From Kryptolebias marmoratus (lineage: Eukaryota; Chordata; Actinopteri; Cyprinodontiformes; Rivulidae), in assembly GCF_001649575.2 (NCBI RefSeq), contig NC_051446.1:22129920-22193919 (forward strand): DNA of 64,000 bases, in the 5' to 3' direction. The position numbers were made by a program, and so were the translations under genes. This document shows positions 1-10,560 of the stretch, piece after piece. Position 1 is the first letter of the stretch, and each line of letters begins with the position of its first letter. The notes beneath the pieces were generated by a model, which worked only from the letters and a program-made list of their open reading frames with translations, was not told where the DNA came from and did no database searches.

Positions 1-226
1 CATCAATTTTGAACCTTTTCACAAGATTCTAATTTTCTGATATGATGAATTTGAGATTTTCATTTGTTGTCATTTGTAATAATCAAAATTAAATGAAATA
101 AACATTTGAAATATATGAGTTTGTCTGTAATGTATGAATATAATATACAAGTTTCACTTTTTAAATGGAATTACTGAAATCAATCTACTTTTTCATGATA
201 TTCTAATTTTATGACCAGCACCTGTA
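1..226. mobile_element. Terminal part of a DNA transposon, cut by window start
   Basis: The AT-rich sequence ends in CCAGCACCTG followed by a TA dinucleotide at 225-226. From memory, this matches the end of a common teleost DNA-transposon repeat whose last ~200 bp carry this AT-rich tract and whose terminus reads CAGGTGCTGG on the other strand. A flanking TA would fit a Tc1/mariner-type target site. The other end lies outside the window, so neither the inverted repeats nor the target duplication can be tested, and the superfamily is inference. Confidence 0.5.
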
Positions 227-394
227 TAACTATATTTTATATAAAGAATTTTATTTTTAAAAAAGTTAAATACTTTGGCATAAATGTTACAAAAACCAAA
301 ATGTAGCACACTTTCCCTGATTGAGCTGAAGGTTTTTATATATGAATGATTAAAATATCTCAAAGTACACAGAAGTCGTTTGAGAGAAAAACAA

Positions 395-955
395 TTTGTG
401 AGGCATTTTGTGTTTTTTGTTACCTGTTTGCTCCTGTTTTCCCTGATTGGCTGGCAGTTTGTCACCTGCAGCTGCAGCTGGTTCCTGGTAATCAGCTCCC
501 TGGCTTTAAAAGGCTGCCCTGAAGACCAGATCCTCGCTGAAGTGTCGCTTACTCCTGGGTATATCAGTCTCTGTCCAGCGTTCGAATATTACCTGAGGTT
601 CACTTACCTGTTTGTTCTCCTGTGTTCAGAACTTTCCCCTCGAGTCGTCTGGGATGATCTTCTCCTGCCAGCCTGGAAGACCTGAAAGAGAGCCGCTCAC
701 CTGACCCGTTTCTGTGCTGCTGTCTGTCTGCCTCCAACCAATCCAGAAAGCTACTCACCTGATCACCCACCTGCCTCCGTCTGTGAAATACTCACCTCAG
801 AACCTGGACTCTCCTCTCAGCACCCTGCCTCGTCCCGGGACCTAACGCATCCGGATCCAATGAAGCCACTTTTTGTTAAACCGCCTCCTAGTGTCTGTCT
901 GTTTCCTGACTGCTCATTGTTTGACAAATCTGTTATTCTGATAATTTGGAAGAAA
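395..955 (+). mobile_element. GC-richer LTR-like block with a promoter layout
   Basis: This block stands out from its AT-rich flanks. An inverted CCAAT box (ATTGG, 446-450) is followed by three abutting E-boxes (CACCTG, CAGCTG, CAGCTG, 463-480) and a TATA-like TTTAAAAGG (505-513). The order resembles the LTR-like elements at 28.3 and 34.7 kb, which have CACCTG motifs shortly upstream of TTTAAAACC or CATAAAACC. A 101-codon frame starting at 380 overlaps it and has a hydrophobic N-terminal part, but shows no family resemblance and is probably chance. I could not find matching termini or a target duplication. It could instead be a host promoter. Confidence 0.38.
446..513 (+). promoter_or_regulatory. 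Candidate RNA polymerase II core promoter
   Basis: ATTGG at 446-450, three contiguous E-boxes at 463-480 and TTTAAAAGG at 505-513 are spaced as in a classical TATA promoter, which would put a start site near 535-545. The motifs are directly visible. Use as a promoter is inference. Confidence 0.35.
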
Positions 956-1944
956 AATGGTATAAATGCTGACTCATCGAGTACACAATTATTATACTAT
1001 TAGAGGAAAGAAAGAAAAACAGAACCTGGCTGTACAGAAGCTTTGTTCTGAAACAGTTTTTATAAGATACAAACTGTGAAGCTGGTCAGAATTCCGTTTG
1101 GATGCATAAATATAGATGAATAACTCTGTTAATGAGCATGAGTTATTCTCCAAACTATATGTTAAAAAGTTTGAGACAATCACACTTTCTCAGTGAAACT
1201 CTGTTACTGCCAGTCCTCTCACAAATTCCCACACTTCTGTTCTGTCTGAATTTAAGGCTCATTGCACGTACGCTTTGTACAGAATGCATTTTCACGCATT
1301 GCATTCATCCTTCGTGTTTTGGTGGAAGATACAAATGCTGTTTCTTCACTTTTCGAATGCTCGGAGGAAAAAGCTGATCTCTGCTGAAAATCTTTCAGCA
1401 GATTGTGGAAAATAATAATTTATCACTTCCACCATCTTTCCAACGTGTTATGTCCATTTTCCTTTGTTGCTCACCACCGAGTCTTTACTATTCAGTGCAA
1501 TAAGCAGAGACCCGCACGGCTTTAATGTTTTCAGCTACATCACTCAAACTTGCCACATGCTAATGAAATACATATACTGTAATATTCAACACCCGTGTTT
1601 CAACTTCCCTGGTAGGTTCACAATCTTCTTTCAAATTCAAGCTTCTGGAAAATGGCAATATTCACCTCTGAAGATTAGCGGAGGTCGTTTTGAGTCGAGG
1701 CAAAATAAGATGGAATAAAAATAAGGAGAGGGGCCTCTTAAAAATTCATACTGTGTTTATCCCTGACGTGATTTTGCCCTATCACAATGGAAGACAAGAC
1801 AATGCAGAGGAGATATGATCTATTGGCTTTATTTTTATTGCGTACCAACTCCCAATCTCCTCCGAGGGAACGAAGCCCTCAGCTGTGACCTTCTCATAAC
1901 TTAGATCCCAAGTTTTCACTCTTTTTTTTTTTTGTTTCTCTTAG

Positions 1945-2235
1945 AAATCTATCTTAGCATACTTGCTTTATTTTTGTCTTTTTGTGCTCATCTTAGCTTT
2001 TAGTTACAGTTTTGATCATTTTAACGTTTAGCTGTGTATTTGCTACAGTTAGCCTTTAGCTCCTGTTTTGCTCATTTTAGTTTTTTATGCAAATTTTGGC
2101 TTTTATATACTGATTTGCTAATTTTACCCTTTTAGCAACAGTTTTGCTTATTTTAACTTGTAGTTACTGTTAGCTTTTAGATACTAATTTGCTAGTTTTA
2201 GCTTTTGTACTGCTTGTTTTAGGTTTAGCAATTCA
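1945..2235. repeat. Degenerate GCTAAAA-type minisatellite, array 1
   Basis: Repeated variants of TTTAGCTTTTAGCTAC and GTTTTGCTNATTT recur every 25-30 bp, with heavy drift. The same motif set, in reverse orientation, makes up the tract at 16.2-16.65 kb, and a short version lies near 36.5 kb. Confidence 0.6.
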
Positions 2236-2324
2236 TGTTCAACAAATTTGAGCAAAGTCACTCAGCATTCACTCTGTTTTCTTTTTTTTTTTTACAGAAA
2301 AAAACAATTTCTTTAGTTAACCTT

Positions 2325-2562
2325 TGAAGTCAACCTGATTCAAGATGGTTGCCACAGCTAACAGACACAAAAATGACGATAACTAAGTCAATTTTACATA
2401 TATTAAACTAAAATTTGGTGTGGTAGTAGCAAAGAGACATCTCCAACACGCACTCCAAGTGCGAACAGATCAAGTGAGGTGTTTGTTTAAAACTTGTCAT
2501 GCATGTGGCATGCAGCAATAATTTCTTTAAGGAATGCTAGTTTAATTCTTTATGGGCTGTGT
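2325..2562 (+). repeat. Family R copy 1 (one unit plus decayed tail)
   Basis: It starts inside a unit at the CAACCTGATTCAAGATGG motif, continues with TGGTGTGGTAGTAGC and ends with the tail palindrome in decayed form (TTTCTTTAAGGAATGC). It lacks the leader and the start of the unit. Much of the tail's ~180 bp is deleted, including the CTCCATTATTTCTCAACATA motif. Confidence 0.7.
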
Positions 2563-3149
2563 GTGAGTTCTCCTAATGTCAAACCCTCTTTAGCTCATCA
2601 GGGAACAGATCAATGAGTAAGTGTCACTAAAGTAGGTGTTCAGTAGACGTAGGAGACAGTAGTTAATGACAGTTTGACTCCTTATTGGCTTCTTGTCTTC
2701 AGGTGCAGCACTGAAGGGGGGACCCCTCCTCACACAGTGGAAATGTAATTTCATGGCTTGTTAGATCCTGAAGTTGAGGAGTAAACAGAGAGGTGTTGGT
2801 GCTCATGTCTAATGGGGGCAACACTCGGACCACCGCAGCTCTCCAGTGGTGGCACCCAGCAGTCCTTTATGGTGAGTCCTTTCTGGCTCAATGGCTTTTT
2901 GCTTAAAATCTGAGAGTGTAAACACTGACAGAGTGGATTAAACCTGGCCTGAGAGCCTCTTTTAGAAAAAAAAAAATCATTCATGTGAAGCATGTTAGGT
3001 TAAGTTTTTTACAAGATGGATGGATACTATTAGAAACTACATTTTATTGAAGAAATTATTCATATTAGGGCTACTTCAGTAACTTTTTATTAATAAAGAA
3101 TTATTGTATTTTTTTTTAATTTGGAGCTAGATTATTTCAATCTAACAAT
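2563..3149. other. Unique sequence, no gene recognised
   Basis: Mixed-complexity sequence between two family R copies. An 80-codon minus-strand frame (2751-2993) has no recognisable domain. The 2.70-2.89 kb part is less AT-rich. I see no repeat signature and no splice-supported exon. Confidence 0.4.
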
Positions 3150-3616
3150 ATTATTATTACTGGTGCAAAGTATGTTTTTGCCCGAGTCTGTATGCTTTTC
3201 TCTGTCTGTCTGTTAGCAAAATATCTCATGAACCACTGGATGGATTTTAATGAAACTCTCTGACTACAATACTTGGATATGCAACTACAACTAATTAAAT
3301 TTTGGAATCAATCCAATTTAAGATGGCTGCAACAGCTAATTGACCTTAGTCAACATGAAAATGACAATAAAGCAGTCAATTTTAAAGATACTAAGATAGA
3401 ATTTGATTTGGTAGTAGCTGAGAGACGTACCCAACACATAACCTGAGCGCTAATTGATTGTGGAAGATTTGGTATAATTGCACATGGTGTTATTTGAGCT
3501 AAACATCTATAGCTCCATTATTTCTCAACATAAGCTGATAATAATTTAAAACGTTGGCATGAAAGGCAGCAGGCGATATGCACCCACTGAAGAAATCTTA
3601 GGCCTTAAATTAAAAC
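3150..3616 (+). repeat. Family R copy 2 (leader, one unit, tail)
   Basis: This is the simplest nearly complete copy. A leader with ATGTTTTTGCC and a TCTG-rich stretch leads into AAATATCTCATGAACCACTG (near 3218), then TTTAAGATGGCTGC, AGCTAATTGACCTTAG and GGTAGTAGCTGAGAG, followed directly by the tail (CTCCATTATTTCTCAACATA, TTGGCATGAAAGGCAGC). The terminal palindrome has decayed. Confidence 0.8.
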
Positions 3617-4654
3617 TATCTTTGTCAAGTTTAAAGTAACACAATTTATGAACACTGCTGCAGTGTGCATCGTACCATATGTCCCTCCTTTTCCATTTAT
3701 TAAACCAGGCATACAGCACAATGCATACCAACTGCCTTTAAACAAGATGGTTCCACCTAAAGATGTGCTGGACTTGTAAAAAATTCAGTGAGGCTGTGAA
3801 AGTAGAATGTGAGCAAAAAAAATGAGAAAAAAAATTCAGAGCTTATAATGAGTCTCTGAAGACATCAAAAGTGAAAGAAAACACAGAAAAATGTTAAAAA
3901 TTCATACTGGTTTCATCATACTGGCTTTCCATCAAAATTGGCAAATTAATCATCAAGAAGTTCATCTCTCTAATGTTCGACCATGTTACCAAGCTGAGAA
4001 AAAAAAAAATTAATAATTCACACAGTCAACCTTTGTTGAACCCCTTACTTATTCTCTCAGGAAAGACCCACATTCATTCCATCCATGCACCACGCCGAGT
4101 TCGAGACAATATCTGTCTGAGCAAAAAGACATGCCCGTCACAATCAAATGGTTCTGGCAATCAAACTCTGAATGTGAACTCCTATCTCTGAGCTTTGATG
4201 GGAAAATCATACAGATATGGATGTTTGTATTGATTCCTATTCTATTTTTAAATAGAAAACAAGGGAGGATGATTAAAATTGATTTATTTTAAAGGGGAGA
4301 AAAAAAAGGCACACAGGTCCCAGGTTTTCTGAAACCAACTTTTTTTTTGTTGTTGTTGGTGCAGTTTTTAAAAATAAAAGAAGGAACACAAAACTGAAAC
4401 AGCATAAACATGTTCTCTTGTGTTGTCTTTGAGAAATAATAACCACAGACACTCAAGAAAACGAAACAAGAAGCAATAAGGCAAAGTCATCATGACCATA
4501 TTGACACTATATGAGAAGGAACTGCTGAACTTATCAGCTTAAAAACACCATCACAATTTGATGTTTTCATGACCCTATTAACTGGTTTATTGCTGACACC
4601 ATGTCAGCTGTTTAAATCTGAAAGGTATTAAGAGGAAATGCACAGTGGAACACA
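3617..4654. other. AT-rich unique sequence, no gene recognised
   Basis: Several A-rich runs and short frames (for example 72 codons at 3973) occur without any domain-like content. No repeat family was recognised. Confidence 0.4.
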
Positions 4655-5480
4655 GTGGTCCAGCATTTCTTGAACTAATGCTAGAATTAGATCATTTTTT
4701 TGTTGAGAAATGGCAAAGCTGGAGCAGTTTTGGTCAAACTTTAAAAAAAAATTGTTATTTGTGATCACACGTGATGTTGCCAGATGTTACACTCAAAGTT
4801 CTGAATGACTCTCAGATGTAGTCACACCCAATTTTAGCACAATATCTGTAAAATAAACTAAAATAGTCATTTTGTGGTTTCTAAGGTCAGTTGGCTGTAG
4901 TGACTTGAATAAGGTTGGTTCCAAATGTTACCCAGTTGGAGATGTTTATAGACTGATTATTTCCTGGAAGTTTCATTAAAATCTGTCCAGTGGTTTATAT
5001 AATTATTTTATTTTTTATTTTTGCTAACAGACAGAGATGATACCAAATAGGCAAACTTTTACTCTAAGATCTTTACAATCTGTTAGCACTCTGAGAATAT
5101 GAATTTGGGATCATTCTCAGCTACTACCACATCTAATTTTTAAGTCAATAGTTGGAAAAATGAAATATAGCCATCAAGTCATTTAACTGTGGCAGGCATT
5201 TTAAATCATGTTGGCTCCAAAAGTTATTATGTTGTAGATGTACATCCAGTAATTACCTTCTGCAAGTTTCCTTCAAACTTGTCCAGTGGTTCACGAGATA
5301 ATTTGGTAACAAACAGACACAACCAGACGGTGTGTCTTCTTATCTTGGCCAGGATATCCTTATAAAAAACGATTAATAATCTTAATGGATTTCATTCCTG
5401 GTAAAATAAAGGTTTAATAATAAAAAATAATAAAGACAGGCAAAAACATTATCCCACGCCTTTGCCTTTTAGCAGAGGGC
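4655..5480 (-). repeat. Family R copy 3, two units, leader interrupted
   Basis: In minus orientation the tail lies at the low-coordinate end (decayed palindrome GCATTTCTTGAACTAATGC). Two units follow whose equivalent motifs (GTCCAGTGGTT near 4986 and 5280) are about 293 bp apart. The leader is split: its CA-type tract ends near 5330 and its GCAAAAACATTAT block resumes at about 5440. The gap is filled by a LINE-type 3' tail. Confidence 0.75.
5335..5434 (+). mobile_element. LINE 3' tail inserted in family R copy 3
   Basis: TATCTTGGCCAGGATATCC, a degraded Lys/Asn-rich stretch, CCTGGTAAAATAAAGG and an A-rich tail follow the order of a very common teleost LINE 3' end (TCTTGGCCAGG ... AATCTCAATGGG ... 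CCTGGTTAAATAAAGG). It is only ~100 bp long, as expected for a severely 5'-truncated insertion. The match is from family knowledge. A target duplication is not clear. Confidence 0.55.
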
Positions 5481-5604
5481 AATAAACATTACTTTTACTT
5501 TTGGTTCTATGATTGTTGAACACAAAATCAAACAAACAAACAAAAGATAATAATTATTATTTTTTTATTTAAGAATGGCACTTTTATATTTACATTTGCT
5601 GACA

Positions 5605-6188
5605 AATTACAGAATGAAACACGTCGGAGATCATGGTCCTCAACTAGAAAAGTGAAGACTTTCAGCTTTGGGTTACAAATGAGCTACTTCCCCAAAGGTG
5701 GAGTTTATGTATCTCAGGGTTTTTTGTTTTTTCTTCATGAGTGGTGGTAGAATAAAGAACAAGAATGATAGGCAGACTGGGAAAGCAGTCTGCAGGCATT
5801 GTGCCAATGTGTCGTCATGAAGAGAGCTGAGCTGAAAGTTGAAGCTGTCAATTTACCAACTGATTAACGTTCCAACCCTCACCTGTGATCATGACCTTTG
5901 GGTAAAGACCGACAGACTGAGAGCACAAATGCAAGCAGCTGAAATAAGGTTTTTCCACAGAGTGGCTGAACTCAGCAGTGAGGACAGAGTGAGGAGCTCG
6001 GCTGCACAGGAGGAACTTGGAGAAGGGTTGCTTGTTCCTCGCCATCAAAAGAAACCAGTTAAGGTGATTTGGGTGTTTAAAAAAAGTCACTTTCTAGACT
6101 CTGGGAGGAGATCTCGGGGCAGACCCATGACTCACTGCATCTCAAAGATGGCCAAGAAACACCTCAGAGTCCCTGCAGATGCCTGAGG
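5605..6188 (+). pseudogene. LINE reverse transcriptase C-terminal remnant (Rex/RTE-like)
   Basis: This is the 3' part of a non-LTR retrotransposon ORF, 5'-truncated. It encodes a MVLS-like start of the conserved C-terminal region, then YLRV (family YLGV), GGRI, a KLSIYQL segment and, in an open frame from 5839 to 6186, VPTLTCDHDLWV, QAAEIRFFHRVAELS, EDRVRSS and SRGRPMTH. These follow the order known for fish elements (PTLTYGHELWV, IQAAEM, LSLRDRVRSS, RPRGRPRTRW). At least one in-frame stop, just before the REL motif near 5823, and probable frame changes upstream make it inactive. The catalytic palm motifs are not included. It ends abruptly near 6188, next to a hAT-like terminus at 6190. I favour Rex3/RTE but cannot settle the family. 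Confidence 0.8.
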
Positions 6189-6189
6189 G

Positions 6190-6245
6190 CAGTCCTTTCC
6201 AAACTTTTCAGCTTTTGACCCTTAAAAAAAAAGTCAGACTTGTAA
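6190..6245 (+). mobile_element. hAT-like transposon terminus, partner end not found
   Basis: CAGTCCTTTCCAAACTTTTC followed by a TTTTGACCC motif resembles the CAGTGGTTCCCAAACTTTT...GACCC ends of vertebrate hAT elements. No inverted partner is visible downstream to 7.0 kb, so this is a solitary or decayed end. Confidence 0.35.
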
Positions 6246-7009
6246 CCCCTATTATTCCTGGTGGAAATGTAAGAACATTGCTGTGAGCTTGTGTATATTT
6301 GTACAACCCTAAACATTCATATAAAAAATATCAGAATAGCAGCAAAATTAACACTGGCAGTGCATGTTGTAATAATTGAATAAAATGTGACATTAAATTA
6401 TGCTGTACAATTTTGACAGATGATATCTATACAATTGCTATCAGGACCTAATGGGTTTTAAGTGGCTGTAAAATTTTTACAACAGTACTGTTTTATGTTT
6501 AAGATTTCCAAAACCTGACACTATCTAACTATTATTGGAATGTAAACATATGCTGCTCCAATCTGACTGTGTTGACTTTTTTCATTGTATTTGGGAATGC
6601 ATGTTCTCTGCCATCTTTCGGGTGTGCTGCAGCACCCTCAGCACCCCTACTTCATAGAATTCATGGCACACAATGATTCTGCTGTGGATCATTTGAGCCA
6701 GACAAGCTCCCCCACCCCCTCCAGCATCCTTTTAATGCTGATATTTACTAAATGGGCTACTATTGGTGTCAATGTTCTCAATTCCACTACAAAATGAATA
6801 CAAATAAACCTTTTATCAACACAAAACAAAGCTTTTTTAAAAGAAAATCAGAGCCACCCTATAAATGTTTTGCACTATTTCGCTTTCAGAACTTAAAATG
6901 CAACATGGCATAATGAGAAATTACCTTGGGCCCTGACATGATGTTGCTACAGATGTTCTTGTTAAATCAAAAGATAACAGAACGACACAGAGGCTTACTT
7001 TTTCTTATG
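6246..7009. other. AT-rich sequence, possibly body of a decayed hAT element
   Basis: No gene recognised. A 70-codon frame at 6585 has no recognisable domain. This could be the interior of whatever element begins at 6190. Confidence 0.3.
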
Positions 7010-7320
7010 TTGGCCTCATAATTTTCCTTCCTCTGACACTTTGCCCCGTTGCATCTCGTTCTGCCTTGCCCTTCACACAGCTCCTCTGGACACTCAGGCA
7101 ACTATGACCTTGCGTGGGAAGAAACGGGAGAGAGCACAAAACGACTGCATGCTATTAATTTTGCCCAGGCAACCTTCACAATAATCCAATGAGACAGCTG
7201 TTTAATTGCACTAACCCCGCTGCAAGCTCGCCTGTCCCAGCATTCCTCTTCCTCAATGAATACCAAGAAGCCATCGTAGCCTCATTAGAGCAGGAAGAAA
7301 CTGTTGGAGGAAAAGTCTGA
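7010..7320. promoter_or_regulatory. Regulatory-looking unique island
   Basis: The sequence is high-complexity and balanced in composition, unlike its AT-rich flanks, with several TAAT/ATTA cores (CTATTAATTTTG, GTTTAATTGC) and no repeat signature or coding frame. Conserved non-coding status is inference from texture only. Confidence 0.28.
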
Positions 7321-8936
7321 ATGGTTGAGTTTGTATTCTTCTCTGCATTGTCCATTTTTTTAAAACTTGATTTTATTTTTCCTTGTACATCCTTTATATA
7401 TATTCTTTATAGAAAATTTAATTCAGTGGCAATTACGTTGTAGTTTTTTGTGGAAAAATACCTAAAATATTATTCATTTTCAGCAGTAAATTGCCACTTG
7501 CTGGAGGGAAATATTGAGTAAAAACTACAAAGGACTTGTACGCCCTGAAGATTTTCAATGTTGGAGTTGAAGAGGTCATAAAAAACTATAAAGGTTGCTC
7601 AGTTTAACTATCACCATTTTGACCTCTTTTTGAGAAAATAAATGACCTAGTTTGCTGCTACACTTACAGAAAAAGGGGAGAAATTGCAAAATACAAGCCA
7701 AAACAGAGTCAAACATATTTCCTGATATACTAAAATACTCATTGATGGTACGAAGAATCAAAAACACAAGTTAAAACTGGCTTAGAAGCCAATTTGTCTG
7801 TACTCATCATTCAATTAGCTCACCTTTGTTAAAAAGTATTAGTTTGAAAGCAATGGAAGACATATTTTCTATAATTTTAGGAGTTGAGTTAATCATGCAT
7901 AACGTGTTTACTTACTGACTATTATCTTGAGTCTCAGCTCAGATGGTTTTAGTGTTTAGCTTTGGATACAGAAAAGGTAATGAACTTTAAATTAAACATT
8001 GAGAAAATTCTAACTAATGGATCAGAAAGAAGGTTTTAAGAGCAGGCTGGAAAAAACCTTTAACACAGTTTTATTGTAGGTTTGCAAATTAGAATCTGAA
8101 TGACTCTGGAGAGGTTAGCTTGGCTGCGTTTGGTTAATTGTGGCTGACAGGTAAGGGCAGTGGCAGGAGAGCATTTAGCAGAGTTGCTGTGGCTGTCTAG
8201 GAGGGCTGCATGAGTGGGTTAACAGTAAGCGGAGCTACATGTGACATAAAGGAGAGTGAGAAGTTTGCAAATAGTTGGGAGGAGGAGGTGGTAAAGAAAA
8301 GCTGCTCAGTTCAGGAGGAACACAAGCTGGGCGAGGCAGGGAGGTTGCAAACTCACTTAAAGCACAAGGAGACAAACGAAAAATACTGCAGGAGGTCAAA
8401 CAGCACAAGGACGGATTTAACTAAGGGTGGATAGTGTCTGCGCCAGGTAGCTGAATTGAACAATCTTTCACAAAGGAAAAAAGAGCAGAGCGGCGCCGTA
8501 TATAAACTGCAGAATCCTAACGAGTGAATGCCTCTTGGTTGTGCAAATCAATTTGTTGCAGAGGAAAGAAGTGAGTTTCTCTCCGAGACACACAAACATG
8601 GACAGCATAGAAAGAAGTTCAAACCAGGAGACCCACATCATTAAAGACATGGTAATGAAGACTTAAGGAAACTGTATGTATGAATGTAAATAATGGACAG
8701 TCACAACCACAAAAGAAAAATTAAACTTGTAGGATGGATGATATTTGTTTATCACCAGAATAATTAATGCTTTGCAAGACACAATCGTTTATCTTAGATG
8801 TCTTCAGTTTGACAAGTTGTTATATATGTTGTTTTCTGAGAAGTCCTTTTTCTCTCTTTGTCACTTCAGTCAGAACTAACTTTTTTCTCCAAACAGGTCA
8901 TTTAATGAACTATCTACAACATGTAAGATATTCGTG
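7321..8936. other. Unique sequence, no gene recognised
   Basis: AT-rich to mixed. Frames of 60-74 codons (for example 8210-8434) have no recognisable motif. The 8.1-8.45 kb part is purine-rich and less AT-rich. Confidence 0.35.
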
Positions 8937-9735
8937 ATCACCCACCACTGAAAGGTGAAGTTGGAGTGATCATGGTTTTGACCTTTTCTGTCTTTGTGTG
9001 CATGCAGATCAACCTGATTCAAGATGGCTGCTACAGCCAACTTACCTTAAAAAACAAAAAAATTGCTGTAACAATTTTAGTTTTTTACCTAAAATTTGGA
9101 GTGGCAGCAGCTGAGACTGATTTTAACACCTATTCTGAGCACCTACGGATCTTAAAGATCTTTGTTTAAAAATTTGTTGCTAACCATTTGCAGTCAACTC
9201 TGTGTTTTAATTTTAACGAAACTTTCAGGAAATAAACAGCAGATGTGCTTCTATTAATGATTTACTTTCAGATCTAACCCAATTTAACATAGACGTGATG
9301 GCCAACTGACCTTAGAAAACACAAAAATGAATATTACTCAATCAATTTTATAGATATTGTGCTAAAACATGGTGTAGTAGAGAGCCATTCAAAACACACA
9401 ATCCAAGAGCTATTCACAGTCTGACATCTTTGCCTAAAACTTTAGCATTACCTCTGGAAGTCAACTTTGCTTTTAGGCAAAATATATCATGAACCACTGT
9501 GCAGATTTTAATGAAACTATCAACAAGTAATAGCTGAGAGTAATTCACAACACATACTATGAACATGAAATCTGAAGAGGTTGCGCTTAGTGTTGTTTTC
9601 AAAGTTTGGCCAAAACAGCTACATCTACATCATTTCTCAACATGAGATGATCTGAGTCTAAAACTTTGGCATGAAAGGCAGCAGGGAATCTGCATTCCTT
9701 TAAGGAATGCTAAGCCTTTAATTATTCATAATCTT
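8937..9735 (+). repeat. Family R copy 4 with perfect tail palindrome
   Basis: A decayed leader (CACCCACCACTGAAAGG, GTTTTGACC, CTTTGTGTGC) precedes units marked by ATTCAAGATGGCTGC (9014) and CAATTTAACATAGACG (about 9276), roughly 263 bp apart, then a third shortened unit (ATCATGAACCACTG at 9487). The tail includes TTTGGCATGAAAGGCAGC and a perfect 19-nt palindrome at 9692-9710. Confidence 0.8.
9692..9710. repeat. Family R tail palindrome
   Basis: GCATTCCTT-T-AAGGAATGC is a perfect inverted repeat of 9 bp arms around one base. It is the presumed undecayed form of the family R tail motif. Confidence 0.8.
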
Positions 9736-10560
9736 TCCACCAAAAGCACCGTCAAAAGATCTGAACTATTCCTTTAAGTATCTTTTGTAAATTTATCAAC
9801 CATTGATGCGCATCTCCGTAAGTAAACGAGTAATTCACACACACACATACACACATCAGATTGAATCAGGCCATTTAGGCACTCTGTAGAAAATCCTCTT
9901 GGAGGTGAGACCAGTTTGACAAGTGGTTCTTCGTTCTGTCAGTCCTTACTCACTTCCTCCCTATCTGCTCCTTTGCCGGCCTCTCTCGCTCAATAGCTAT
10001 CCCTTCTCTGCAGGTAATTACGGTGCAGCAGGACCGCGGTCAGTAAAAGACGAGCCGACCACTCCAGGGAAAGCTGCATGATCCATTAGCTGAGCGCAGG
10101 GCTCGACGGCCCATTCCTCATTCCCATTTGTCTCTCCCTATAACCCCCCCTCCCTCCCTCTGCTGCCCCCATCCCACTCAGACATCTCCTTCCTCCCCTG
10201 CTCTATCAAAGGCACAGATTTGAGCACATATAAAAAAAGAATAATAATAATAATAATAAAACACACACACAGAGAGACACACTCGCACACACCTTTTGAA
10301 ATTTCATCTTAAGAGCGCCACAGAGCTATTTTACATACCCAAATAAAGCTGCAGCTTGATTGCAGACGGCGAGTCAGCCAGTCTGCACGTTAACTCAATC
10401 AGCAGTCATTGGATAAATTCAACAAAACAGAGCTGTGCTGCTTTGAATTCAATAAAGTGAAATGTAATATATTTTTCATATTCTGCCTCCAGATAATATA
10501 ACTGGCCTATTGAGAGGTGCATTCTAATGAATATGCAAGTCTTCAATTTCATGTCTGTTT
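9736..10560. promoter_or_regulatory. Two regulatory-looking islands around a microsatellite
   Basis: At 9.96-10.16 kb a GC-richer stretch contains CAGGTAATTACGG and CpG-containing motifs. At 10.32-10.56 kb there is high-complexity sequence with GATAATATAAC, TCTAATGAATATGC and similar cores. Between them lie AAT and CA repeats. No coding frame fits. The texture resembles vertebrate conserved non-coding DNA; this is inference only. Confidence 0.28.
10239..10293. repeat. AAT then CA compound microsatellite
   Basis: A run of AAT triplets (about 10240-10259) passes directly into CA repeats with a GA interruption. Confidence 0.9.

Noticed and set aside
380..685. 101-codon frame with signal-peptide-like start
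   Set aside because: It crosses the CCAAT/E-box/TATA block, so it would be encoded by promoter sequence; the hydrophobic stretch arises from T-rich DNA.
9686..9735. Family R as a Helitron
   Set aside because: A hairpin near the 3' end is present, but I see no CTRR terminus after it and no consistent 5' TC start; left unclassified.
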